A program made the position numbers and the translations under genes. A stretch of 64,000 nt of DNA from Wujia chipingensis. Lineage in GTDB: Bacteria; Bacillota; Clostridia; Lachnospirales; Lachnospiraceae. Below are positions 34,686 through 42,783 of this stretch, piece after piece. The notes beneath the pieces were generated by a model. It was not told where the DNA came from, ran no database searches, and worked only from the letters and a program-made list of their open reading frames with translations. Each line of letters opens with the position of its first letter. Position 1 is the stretch's first letter. Where the stretch lies: assembly GCF_014337155.1 (NCBI RefSeq), contig NZ_CP060632.1:2611001-2675000 (forward strand). The letters are read 5' to 3'.

Positions 34686-35622
34686 CTCCCGTCAGATTCA
34701 GAAAATAAGTTTCCAGTTCTTCACTGGTTATGGAAATCCCTTTTACCGGAATTCCTGACTTTGCAAGTTCCATATTCAACGCTGCACTTTCATTCAATCG
34801 TTCAAAAATATGAATATGCTCTTTATCTGTTACCTGATAGTTGGTAAATCCCATAGAATCCATCACCGGAATCGCCTGTTTCGGATGATCCAATGTCAAC
34901 TCTATCCGTTCACTGCATCTTCTTATTAATTCTTCTCTTGTAATTTCCTGTAATAAACTTCCATTATGAATAATTCCATAATCAGTAGCAATCTTCGATA
35001 ATTCCTCAAGAATATGACTGGAAATGCATATTGTCATATTTTTCTCTTTCTGAAGTCTCTGAATCGTGTCCCGGATCTCTGCAATACCCTGTGGATCCAA
35101 TCCATTGATTGGCTCATCAAGAACTAATAAATCTGGTTCTCCAACCAAAGCAAGACCAATTCCCAAACGTTGTTTCATTCCAAGTGAAAAATGTTTTGTT
35201 TTTTTCTTTCCCACATCCTCCAGACCGATAATTCTCAATATTTCTTCAATATAACTTTTTTTCTTTATTCCAAACAGCTTGCATTTGATATTCAGATTTT
35301 CATATGCAGTCATATTTCCATAAAGTCCCGGTGCCTCAATCAGACATCCTATCCGTGATCGAACTTTTTGCAAATCCTTTCCCTTGTATCCGAACATCTC
35401 GATTTCTCCACAAGTTGGCTTGGAAAGTCCACTGATCATCTTCAGACAAGTTGTCTTCCCAGCTCCATTCCGACCGATAAAACCATAAATAGCACCTTTT
35501 TTAATATGCATATTGACACTGTCCACAGCTTTATGGTGTCCATATTGCTTAGTCAAATTTCTTGTTTCCAATAACATTTCGCTCAAGTTTTTCATCTCCT
35601 TTTTCTTATCTGCATTTATCAT
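34669..35622 (-). CDS. ABC transporter ATP-binding protein (BcrA-like)
   Basis: A 317-residue ATPase: Walker A GRNGAGKTT, signature FSLGMKQRLGIG, Walker B LLVLDEPINGLDP and switch histidine CISSHILEEL. The C-terminal 90 residues match the extension of BcrA-type ATPases. The start is uncertain: an ATG at 35,622 (used here) lacks a strong ribosome site, and ATGs nine and fifteen codons later follow AAGGAG closely. Works with the permease at 33,831. Confidence 0.9.
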   Translation of the reverse strand: MINADKKKEMKNLSEMLLETRNLTKQYGHHKAVDSVNMHIKKGAIYGFIGRNGAGKTTCLKMISGLSKPTCGEIEMFGYKGKDLQKVRSRIGCLIEAPGLYGNMTAYENLNIKCKLFGIKKKSYIEEILRIIGLEDVGKKKTKHFSLGMKQRLGIGLALVGEPDLLVLDEPINGLDPQGIAEIRDTIQRLQKEKNMTICISSHILEELSKIATDYGIIHNGSLLQEITREELIRRCSERIELTLDHPKQAIPVMDSMGFTNYQVTDKEHIHIFERLNESAALNMELAKSGIPVKGISITSEELETYFLNLTGGADHA

Positions 35623-35673
35623 AAATGAATAATCCTAATCAAACGCAAATAAATAGTAAAAAAAGAGTAAAGA

Positions 35674-36357
35674 TTATAGATGAAGACGATAACCGATTCC
35701 CCAGACTGTTTCAATATATTCCTCAGATGTAACTGTTTTTATCTTTTTACGAATATTGCTTATATGTACATCCAGAGTTTTTGTTTCACCCATATATGGT
35801 TCGTCCCACGCATATTCAAAAATGTCCTCTTTACTGAAAACCTGCTTCGGATTTCTGAGCAGTAATTCTAAAATCGCAAACTCCTGTCTTGTTATCTTAG
35901 GAAGTATTTTTCCACCAATGCTGACCTGAAAAGTAGCTTTGTTCAATACCATCTCTCTGAACGAAAGGTTAGATTCTTTTATTTCCTTTTCTTCTGTATG
36001 ACGAAGCTGTACCTGAATTCTTGCCAGTACCTCTCTGATTTCAAAAGGTTTCGTTATATAATCATCAGCCCCACTAGTTAAAACCTTTACCTTTTCATCC
36101 AAGCTATCTTTCGCAGTCAAAACAATAACCGGAAGATTTCCCTTTTTCCGTATTTCCTCCAGAACTGCTTCTCCTGTAATTCCCGGCAACATCAAATCCA
36201 GCAACACCAGTGCATAGCTATGCTCCTGCATATTCAAAAGCAGCTTTGCCTCAGTTCCGGAAAACGCCTGCTCACAGGAATAGCCTGCTTTGGATAATGC
36301 TTCCTGAAGCAGATTATTGATATTTGTATCATCTTCTACAATCAGTATTTTCTGCAT
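35674..36357 (-). CDS. OmpR/PhoB-family response regulator
   Basis: A 227-residue regulator: receiver domain with the phospho-acceptor in LVLLDLMLPG, acidic pair VEDD, TAKD and the lysine in TKPFE; then a winged-helix DNA-binding domain (LDVHISNIRKKI...GIGYRLHL). The ATG at 36,357 has GAGGAG nine bases upstream. First gene of the operon with the ABC exporter and the kinase; expected to activate that operon when the kinase is triggered. Confidence 0.93.
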   Translation of the reverse strand: MQKILIVEDDTNINNLLQEALSKAGYSCEQAFSGTEAKLLLNMQEHSYALVLLDLMLPGITGEAVLEEIRKKGNLPVIVLTAKDSLDEKVKVLTSGADDYITKPFEIREVLARIQVQLRHTEEKEIKESNLSFREMVLNKATFQVSIGGKILPKITRQEFAILELLLRNPKQVFSKEDIFEYAWDEPYMGETKTLDVHISNIRKKIKTVTSEEYIETVWGIGYRLHL

Positions 36358-36848
36358 GATAGTTCTCTCCTCTATTTTACACTGTGAAAACATTATTTTC
36401 TTGCATTATACGCTTTTCCCTTTTTTCCCGCAATTACTCCCCACAGATCCCCGGAATTTTCCAGTACATAACATACTTTTGTTCCAGCTGAACTTATAAT
36501 TTTCAGTATTCCTGTGCTTCCAAGATGCATATATCACTTTTTCCTTACCATTATGCCTTTATTTCTCCATCAGTGCTTTCGCAACCCTTATCCCGCCCAC
36601 AAATAGAGCCAAACTAGAGCCATTTGATAAAACAAATGCCGGAAGCCCGCATAAATACAGGCTTTCGGCATTTTAATCCGTTATTCAAACTCTTTTTCGG
36701 ATTTGATTTTTCATGTTACTTAATTGTTATTGCGTTTCAAAACCGTATCATTTTGATACGATTTTGTATCTTGTTAATGTGGTTTCAAAGCTGCTGTATC
36801 CAAATTGTACCCAGAATAGCATATAAGCCGAAGCTCGTTTTCACGTTG
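36358..36848. other. Intergenic region between the two-component operon and the defence island
   Basis: No convincing gene. A hairpin near 36643-36675 (AAATGCCGGAAGCC / GGCTTTCGGCATTT) is followed by AT-rich sequence and could end transcription from either side. Further right a 37-codon open stretch on the minus strand (ending LFVGGIRVAKALMEK) looks like the tail of a lost gene. Confidence 0.5.
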
Positions 36849-37403
36849 CTAAACAATACCCCAGCTTTTATACGCTTCCTCTGAGTAACACCCCAAAGCG
36901 CCTCCCTTAGGATACTTTGAATTAACAACAGAAAACTGATTAATCGCGTCAAATATCGGTTCTTTTTTAAACGGTATATGTATACAATGTGCCCTTGCAT
37001 TTTTTATTCGTTCCGCCAAAGATTTTGTCCACATGCTATTCAATTCTGAAGGTGCGCCAATCTTAGAATACCCTGGATATGCTATTATGATTGGCAACTC
37101 ATAATAATCAACGGCCTTTTCAATTTCCCAATTAAGAATTCCTCTGTCATAATTTGTCTTATCCGATATAATCAGAAGAAAATTCTTACTCGCTGATAAT
37201 CTAGTTTCTAATCTGTTAAAAAGCGTTGCTTTTGATGAGCTATCACGTACCTGATAAGTTTTTTCATGTGAATTAGTAAACCTAAAATCTATACTTCCAG
37301 ATTTATTCCATGCCTTCAGCAAGTTAAAATAATGAATATCGCTTTCTGTAGGATCTGTCGATCCCTGCCCGTCAAAGGCAACATATGTACCTGTTCTGTT
37401 CAC
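36849..37403 (-). CDS. ThsB-like TIR-domain protein (Thoeris)
   Basis: A 184-residue protein of the MTH538/DUF1863 TIR-like family that includes Thoeris ThsB: TYVAFDGQG at the start, FTNSHEKTYQVRDSSSKATL, NFLLIISDKTNYDRGILNWEIEKAV with the likely catalytic Glu, then PIIIAYPGY and HIPFKKEPI. TIR proteins of Thoeris sense phage and make an NAD-derived signal. GTG start with GGGAGG eight bases upstream. It lies 13 bases behind a macro-domain ThsA-like gene, the typical type II Thoeris pair. Confidence 0.88.
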   Translation of the reverse strand: MNRTGTYVAFDGQGSTDPTESDIHYFNLLKAWNKSGSIDFRFTNSHEKTYQVRDSSSKATLFNRLETRLSASKNFLLIISDKTNYDRGILNWEIEKAVDYYELPIIIAYPGYSKIGAPSELNSMWTKSLAERIKNARAHCIHIPFKKEPIFDAINQFSVVNSKYPKGGALGCYSEEAYKSWGIV

Positions 37404-37416
37404 GTGTGGTTCCTCC

Positions 37417-38307
37417 CTATAACATTTTCAGGTTCATCAAACCTAATTTTTCTTCTTTATCACTTACAACAATATGTATATCGCAATCTATTTCATCCTT
37501 AAAAAGCTCAATTGTTTTAACAATATAGACAACTAAGTCATTTACACAGCCTGCATCAGCCCCTCCCGTCCCAATTACAGGCATATATGTAGAAAACCCT
37601 TGAGAGCGTTCTGAAATATACTTTACTAAAGAAGCTATAGCTTTTATATAGTCTATCTTTTCGACATGGGCTCTTAATTCATTGTCAAAATATGTTAGCC
37701 CCAAGATAAAATACTGTTCATTGTTGAGACCATTTATTTCAGCAACCGATCCGACATCATATCGACGCAAGTTTCCACTTCGTTTTTCTTTTTGTTTGAG
37801 ATCTGTATACTTATATCCATGCAATGACAAATTGTTTTGTATCTCATTCGAGACTGTATCTGAATCCCTATTGCCTTGCTCATATATTCGTTTAAGTGCC
37901 ATACCGTGAATTTTTTTTGACCCTATTAAATCATCATCCACAATCGTGTCGAAACATCGATTCCCAGCAAAAGCAATGTTCTTCTCTTCATTTGGATCTC
38001 CGCTATTAAATAAATCCCCATATTCCACAAACAACGAATGATTTGAGTGAAGATCAAAAATTTTCACTTGTTTTCTTTGCTTCGTATAAATCGTGCCCCC
38101 TATTACTATAGCAAAATAGATTACCATCAAAATAAGCACGGCTACAATTATTCGCAGAACTACATTATCAATACAATTTAACATAATATCTGTAGGTGTA
38201 ACTAATGTAACAAACCCCCAAACAGAAAATAGGGCTACTGCGATTTTGTTACTTTTAGAAAATATGTAACGCCAGTTATATTTCATTGTACGAAATAATA
38301 TTTTCAT
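37417..38307 (-). CDS. ThsA-like effector with two membrane helices and a macro domain (type II Thoeris)
   Basis: A 296-residue protein. Two membrane helices lie at about 22-40 and 47-72, followed by a cytosolic macro-type domain: CFDTIVDDDLI, LHGYKY, YDVGSVAEINGLNNEQYFILGLTYF and MPVIGTGGADAG, the phosphate-loop equivalent. Type II Thoeris ThsA has this build; the macro domain binds an ADP-ribose-derived signal (reported as histidine-ADPR) and the membrane part kills the cell. It overlaps the TIR gene upstream by four bases and has GGAG seven bases before the ATG. Confidence 0.85.
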   Translation of the reverse strand: MKILFRTMKYNWRYIFSKSNKIAVALFSVWGFVTLVTPTDIMLNCIDNVVLRIIVAVLILMVIYFAIVIGGTIYTKQRKQVKIFDLHSNHSLFVEYGDLFNSGDPNEEKNIAFAGNRCFDTIVDDDLIGSKKIHGMALKRIYEQGNRDSDTVSNEIQNNLSLHGYKYTDLKQKEKRSGNLRRYDVGSVAEINGLNNEQYFILGLTYFDNELRAHVEKIDYIKAIASLVKYISERSQGFSTYMPVIGTGGADAGCVNDLVVYIVKTIELFKDEIDCDIHIVVSDKEEKLGLMNLKML

Positions 38308-39116
38308 CGTATCTCTCCTAGAACTACTTCTCTCATTGGACTAAATGTATCTAAGATATCGTTTCGAGGTTCTGTTTTATCATAAAAACTTGTGTAATAT
38401 TTTTCTTCTTTATGCTTTGTGTAGAAATTTCCGATTTCCCAAGCACACCATTGGCGAATGCTGTTATTATTACCTCGAATTCGTAACTCACTATTCGTCG
38501 TTCTCAGGAACAAAAACTGATTGCTATCTTTTAAAGCATCTTCCAATTTCTCCTTGGTGGCGGAACTGTGATTATTTGCTCCATCCCACATCCAATTAAC
38601 ATATAAAAAGCCAGAGCGAAGCCAAAAATAGTAAAACAAAGCTTGAGTTAACCCCTTGTCGTAATATGCGTATGACAAAAAGGTTTGCTTTCTCGCGGTA
38701 CGAATGATCTCATTGTCCGAAAGCCCAATAAAATTGGTTTCTATAACTTCTTCTTGATAATCTGCAATAGCCTTTAACAAGTATCTAAAGTATGTTTTAA
38801 ATGAGTTGGAAGAAGACTGTTCTTTTTCCATTTTTTTACTCATTTGTTGCTGTATTTGATTTGTTATTCTCTGCACGAACAATAAATCTTGGACTTCGTT
38901 TGCATTACGATCAAAGATTCCTTGATATTCTTCCATTTGAGGCATTCTTTCCTCATTATTAATAATGTCTTCAAAGCCCCGTATGAGTCTTGCAGAATCA
39001 TAATACATATTCTTAACTGATAAGTAATCCCTAAAGCGTACTATTCCATCATCACTTTCTATTGAATCTCCGCTTTCCATAAAAAGATTATATCTTGTCA
39101 AAGAACTTAATCCCAT
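38304..39116 (-). CDS. TIR-domain protein with N-terminal helical domain
   Basis: A 270-residue protein. Residues about 1-135 are mainly helical and of unknown role; about 140-250 form a TIR-like domain: KQTFLSYAYYDKGLTQALF, GFLYVNWMW, LKDSNQFLFLRT and IRQWCAWEIGNFY, where WEIG should supply the catalytic Glu. It has no close resemblance to the two ThsB-like proteins beside it, so it may sense a different trigger while feeding the same effector. AGAGGG seven bases before the ATG, and ATGA overlap with the ThsA-like gene behind. Confidence 0.8.
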   Translation of the reverse strand: MGLSSLTRYNLFMESGDSIESDDGIVRFRDYLSVKNMYYDSARLIRGFEDIINNEERMPQMEEYQGIFDRNANEVQDLLFVQRITNQIQQQMSKKMEKEQSSSNSFKTYFRYLLKAIADYQEEVIETNFIGLSDNEIIRTARKQTFLSYAYYDKGLTQALFYYFWLRSGFLYVNWMWDGANNHSSATKEKLEDALKDSNQFLFLRTTNSELRIRGNNNSIRQWCAWEIGNFYTKHKEEKYYTSFYDKTEPRNDILDTFSPMREVVLGEIR

Positions 39117-39137
39117 ACTGTATCCCTCTCATCTTTA

Positions 39138-39549
39138 TCATGTGATTACATGGCAATTAGCTATGCCGCTATTACTATCAACTATATCTGACTTCTTGTC
39201 GTAATCTGGATAAATTACAATTACCGGTAAACCTTTTGTACCTATTCCGTAATTCATTTCCTCCCTCAATGCACGACTATTGGCAGTAATGGAACTTAAA
39301 AATAAAATAATGTTCTTAGAATTGTCAAGTCTTGTATGAAGTCTAGGCTTAAGAGTCTTTTCCCAATCACTACCATCTCGCACATTATATGTCTTATCAT
39401 GTGCATCATTAAAGGGAAAACTATTATCCTCTCCACAATCTTAGCATATTGTAGTAAACAAAATCATGTGTTGAATTTGCCCCTAAATTACTTTCACTAA
39501 ATGGTTCCGAAACATAAAACGCACTATAATTTGCATTTCGATATGACAT
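39138..39549 (-). pseudogene. Frameshifted ThsB-like TIR gene
   Basis: Starting at 39,549 (AGGAGG eight bases upstream) the frame reads SYRNANYSAFYVSEPF... to YYNMLRLW and then hits TAA. One base further in phase it continues EDNSFPFNDAHDKTYNVRDGSDW, LDNSKNIILFLSS, REEMNYGI and PVIVIYPDYDKKSD. Removing one base near 39,431-39,436 joins both halves into a normal TIR. The C-terminus also ends early, without the usual HIPFKK region, so the gene looks decayed rather than only mis-sequenced. Confidence 0.82.
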
Positions 39550-39566
39550 ATTAAATTCCTCCTTTA

Positions 39567-40460
39567 CTATATGTCTAATGTTACTTTATCTTTATCTCCT
39601 TTATATATAACAACATCAACTTCTCCATGTATTTTATCTCCATACAATTGAAATAACGATGTTATTACTCTCAGTGAATCATTATGTGACAATCCTGCTC
39701 TCGAAAGGTTTGTTCCCATCAATGGAATTACCAATCTATGCCCTTGACCATGTTGATCGTAAAAATTAAGAAGTGATTTTATGCACATTTCTAAATCATC
39801 GACAGAAGTATGAGCGATATTATCTTTATCGTATTCCGAAATTGCAAGTAACAAAAAGGTACTATTGTTATTTCCCCTAATCATCGCCACTGTACCTAAC
39901 TCATATACTTCTCTTTTCCCACGTTCCTTATCTTCGTCAGCAATAATACTTTTGGGCACTAAATTTTGCATTTCCAAGCAATTATGTATCTTGTTGTCTA
40001 TTTCTTCTATAGTAAATCCCTTATTAACCATTGTTTTTATCCATCTTCCATGTAGCGAATTAGGTGATACCAATGGCTTTGAACATGTTGATATATCTTC
40101 ATCTACAATAGTGTCAAAACATGAATTAACCGGAATTACAAATAACTTTTCTTCCTTGTTCCTTTTGTCAAACCCATCTTTCATAATATCAGAATAACAT
40201 ACTTTTATTTTCCCAGATGGACTTTCCCAAATTGTCTTTGTTCTCTTAAAAATACACGTCCATAGAATTGCAAGTATGAGCGCAAGCACACATAATAATA
40301 TTATTATCACACATTTATATTGTGTTGACGTAATTCGTATATCATCCCAAGTCCAAAACAAAAAGAAAAGCGATAATATACTTGCAAATGTACCAATACA
40401 CTTAATCCACGTTTTACCTATGAACTCCAAATTTTGTTTTATCACGTTTACTTTGTTCAT
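39567..40460 (-). CDS. Second ThsA-like membrane-macro effector (type II Thoeris)
   Basis: A 297-residue protein with the same build as the one at 37,417: two membrane helices (about 20-38 and 47-70), then a macro-type domain with VNSCFDTIVDEDI, NSLHGRWI, YELGTVAMIRG and the loop VIPLMGTNLSRAG. Identity between the two is low by eye, so this is an old duplication or an independent acquisition. Its ThsB-like partner directly behind is frameshifted, so it may now depend on the other TIR proteins. Start 26 bases behind the RloB-like gene. Confidence 0.83.
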   Translation of the reverse strand: MNKVNVIKQNLEFIGKTWIKCIGTFASILSLFFLFWTWDDIRITSTQYKCVIIILLCVLALILAILWTCIFKRTKTIWESPSGKIKVCYSDIMKDGFDKRNKEEKLFVIPVNSCFDTIVDEDISTCSKPLVSPNSLHGRWIKTMVNKGFTIEEIDNKIHNCLEMQNLVPKSIIADEDKERGKREVYELGTVAMIRGNNNSTFLLLAISEYDKDNIAHTSVDDLEMCIKSLLNFYDQHGQGHRLVIPLMGTNLSRAGLSHNDSLRVITSLFQLYGDKIHGEVDVVIYKGDKDKVTLDI

Positions 40461-40486
40461 AATATAACTTTTGTACTCTCCTTATA

Positions 40487-41116
40487 CTACTCTATTTGTT
40501 CATTAATCTTCTCAATCCACCCACTATCATCACTCTCAAACAGCTTTATGAACTTTCCAAAATTACTGCTACCAGTAACAGAATCATCCGAATCCAAATC
40601 TTTCACTCGTCGACTCATATCTTTGTAATTCTCTACAGTAACATACTTCATAACCTCATTGATCTGGTCTGCCCTTCCTTTGTAATTCTCCACCCCTGTA
40701 TATTCCTTTATCAAGGGAGCATTCACCGGTTTTGCTGGAGATTTCAGATTTTCATTGGTCCAATGTTTAGATATAATTTGCATCGTACATGGATTACCAA
40801 ATATAATCACTTCATCTGCTGCATTATCCACACCATGAAACTCATTAATCTTACGTTTAATATCTTCATACTGCTCATGTGGTTTCTTTTCCGTATCACA
40901 GAACACAAGCACAAGTTCATCTGCCCCATTTTGATATCGGTCCTGATACCTCGCCGGGATATTTCCATTTCCACCAGCATTGACCAATGAAATATCATAT
41001 TGCTCGTTCCATACTTTTAAATTTTTTAATCGATTTAGATACTCATATTCCTCATTACCTTCACAGATAATACAGATTTTATGGTTATCCAAAAACTTAG
41101 GGAGCTTATTTGGCAT
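40487..41116 (-). CDS. RloB/AbiLii-like TOPRIM-type protein
   Basis: A 209-residue protein with a TOPRIM-like core: KICIICEGNEEYEYLNRL (first acidic motif), LVLVFCDTEK (second) and IIFGNPCTMQIISKHW. This set is typical of RloB/AbiLii proteins, which act as the nuclease partner of an SMC/ABC-like ATPase. Three candidate ATGs follow GGGGG; the third, nine bases after it, is used here. It overlaps the ATPase gene end. Confidence 0.8.
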   Translation of the reverse strand: MPNKLPKFLDNHKICIICEGNEEYEYLNRLKNLKVWNEQYDISLVNAGGNGNIPARYQDRYQNGADELVLVFCDTEKKPHEQYEDIKRKINEFHGVDNAADEVIIFGNPCTMQIISKHWTNENLKSPAKPVNAPLIKEYTGVENYKGRADQINEVMKYVTVENYKDMSRRVKDLDSDDSVTGSSNFGKFIKLFESDDSGWIEKINEQIE

Positions 41117-42383
41117 CGGCATCATCCCCCTTTACACCACTTTTAATGCTAAGCAAAGAGTTAATCAATTCTGGATCAGGTAAAGCGCCAAGCGCACCTT
41201 TTCTATATTTTTCCATAACATCTGTCGTATCTCGCACCCCCTGCTGTGCTGTAAAATCTGCAAGTGAATACACATATACGCCTTCTTCATCCTTATGAAC
41301 AAACCAAATCTGCTCCTTCCGGAACATTCTCTTGCAATCCATAAGATTTATATCATGTACTGTAAATATCATCTGTGCACTTGTATTCAATTCATTATTA
41401 AACATGGCAACAATCGCTCTGGTGAGCTTAAAATGAATACTGCTGTCCAGCTCATCCACGACTAAAATTCTGCCCTGTTCAAGTGCTTCGATTACATAGC
41501 TGGCAATAGCAGCAATCTTCTTTGTTCCTGTAGAATCAAACATCATACTTGGTACATGGACTCCTTTATAAGTGGATACCAATCTGATTTGATCCATAAT
41601 GTTCTCCGGAATATCAAGCACTTTCTCATCTGGCTTTTCATCACCTTCACCAGTTTTCAGCTGTATCTTATCCATATCCACATATTCAAAATTATCCATA
41701 TATAAATCAGCATTTTTTATGAACTCAACAACCTTCTGTTGCAACTGATTCTTATTCTTCATGAGTTCAATCGTGTGCTGCATAGGTATGTTATTCATAT
41801 TGATGATATCAATTTTTTCTGCAAATCCGACAAGAATCTGCTTCATCTCGTTGATATATTCGAATTTACTTGTATCTACCACATAGCATAGCAAATTATT
41901 CTTCGATACAACTGAAATCATATTCTGAACGGATTCATCAATACACTCATATATTTCACTAACAGTATCTTTTTTTAACCAACAAACTTCCTTTTCGTTG
42001 TTGTACTGATCTTTAAATATCTCCGAAAATGACTCATATATATATTCTTCTTTTTCTGCATCATACTTAAAATCATAAGAAAACTTTCTTCCAGATGCCA
42101 TAAATGTAACACCTAACTCGCATACATCACTATCAGTAAATATATTTGGCATCAGTCCATTCTTCTTATTTAAAAGTACATTTCTTATTGCCCTAATGCA
42201 CTTGATTAGACATGTTTTACCGGCATTGTTTGGTCCATATATTCCTACCGTTTTAAGGACATTAAAATTATTCTCTTTGTGAACATTTGCTCCAAATTTT
42301 TTATTTCGCATATCTGCTTTCATCGAAAATGTAATGTCATCCTCAAATGCATAACAGTTTTTTGCTCTTATCTCTATAATCAT
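41106..42383 (-). CDS. AAA/ABC-type ATPase (RloA/AbiLi-like)
   Basis: A 425-residue ATPase of the AAA_15/AAA_21 group: VGIYGPNNAGKTCLIKCI (Walker A, about 47-64), the long middle coiled region, GRILVVDELDSSIHFKL (Walker B) and IFTVHDINLMD (switch His). With the TOPRIM-type partner behind it, it forms an AbiL/RloAB-like abortive infection unit. GGAGG eight bases before the ATG. It is the first gene of the AT-rich defence transcript that goes on into the Thoeris genes. Confidence 0.87.
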   Translation of the reverse strand: MIIEIRAKNCYAFEDDITFSMKADMRNKKFGANVHKENNFNVLKTVGIYGPNNAGKTCLIKCIRAIRNVLLNKKNGLMPNIFTDSDVCELGVTFMASGRKFSYDFKYDAEKEEYIYESFSEIFKDQYNNEKEVCWLKKDTVSEIYECIDESVQNMISVVSKNNLLCYVVDTSKFEYINEMKQILVGFAEKIDIINMNNIPMQHTIELMKNKNQLQQKVVEFIKNADLYMDNFEYVDMDKIQLKTGEGDEKPDEKVLDIPENIMDQIRLVSTYKGVHVPSMMFDSTGTKKIAAIASYVIEALEQGRILVVDELDSSIHFKLTRAIVAMFNNELNTSAQMIFTVHDINLMDCKRMFRKEQIWFVHKDEEGVYVYSLADFTAQQGVRDTTDVMEKYRKGALGALPDPELINSLLSIKSGVKGDDADAK

Positions 42384-42424
42384 GGCTCATTCCTCCAAGT
42401 CACTTTTCTTCTTTACTTATCATT

Positions 42425-42452
42425 ATTATATCATCAATTATTTTTTATGCAA
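42425..42452 (-). promoter_or_regulatory. Putative promoter of the AbiL-Thoeris transcript
   Basis: Minus strand TTGCAT (42447-42452), 16 bases, TATAAT (42425-42430), about 40 bases before the ATPase start codon. No further promoter as good was seen within the island. Confidence 0.7.
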
Positions 42453-42678
42453 CTTTTTTTCACGAAATATATTGTTAGTCGACATGCAAAAGGAAGATAA
42501 CCCTTAGCCTCCCTCTTGTTATTGACCTGAGAGCAGCCATGCACCTCATATTACCGCCTGCGCTACCGCTTACTCCCTCCTCAGCTCGATTCCGCTTCGC
42601 TTCATCTCGCTGTATGTTGTCGCCAAGTACTTTCATTAAGGAATACCGCATCCGGCTGATCAGCCGGATGTCTACGCA

Positions 42679-42738
42679 CAAGAAAAGGATGAACCGTTTC
42701 ATGCAAGCATGACGGCTCATCCTTTCTTGTGTGACATC
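42679..42738. terminator. Long hairpin behind guaA, probable terminator
   Basis: Nearly 20-bp arms (AAGAAAAGGATGAACCGT / ACGGCTCATCCTTTCTT, with minor mismatches) and T-rich outer flanks. Located 45 bases after the guaA stop. Confidence 0.65.
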
Positions 42739-42783
42739 TGCTTCGCAGATGCCGTATTTACTTATGTCGTGTTTGGCTCGTTA

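Larger units (their letters stand above)
42384..42783. other. Intergenic region between the defence island and guaA
   Basis: It holds the island promoter near its left end, a long hairpin at 42679-42738 (AAGAAAAGGATGAACCGT / ACGGCTCATCCTTTCTT) probably ending guaA transcription, and a perfect 22-bp palindrome at 42649-42670 (CATCCGGCTGA and its complement). An 81-codon minus-strand frame overlaps 42475-42720 but has no ribosome site and arginine-rich, low-complexity content, so it is not called as a gene. Confidence 0.6.

Noticed and set aside
36560..36680. Open stretch ending LFVGGIRVAKALMEK as a gene
   Set aside because: Only about 37 codons follow a stop, with no start codon or ribosome site; at most a remnant of a lost gene.
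42475..42720. 81-codon minus-strand frame as a gene
   Set aside because: No ribosome site, arginine-rich low-complexity sequence, overlap with the palindrome and the guaA terminator hairpin. It may be part of a dispersed repeat.
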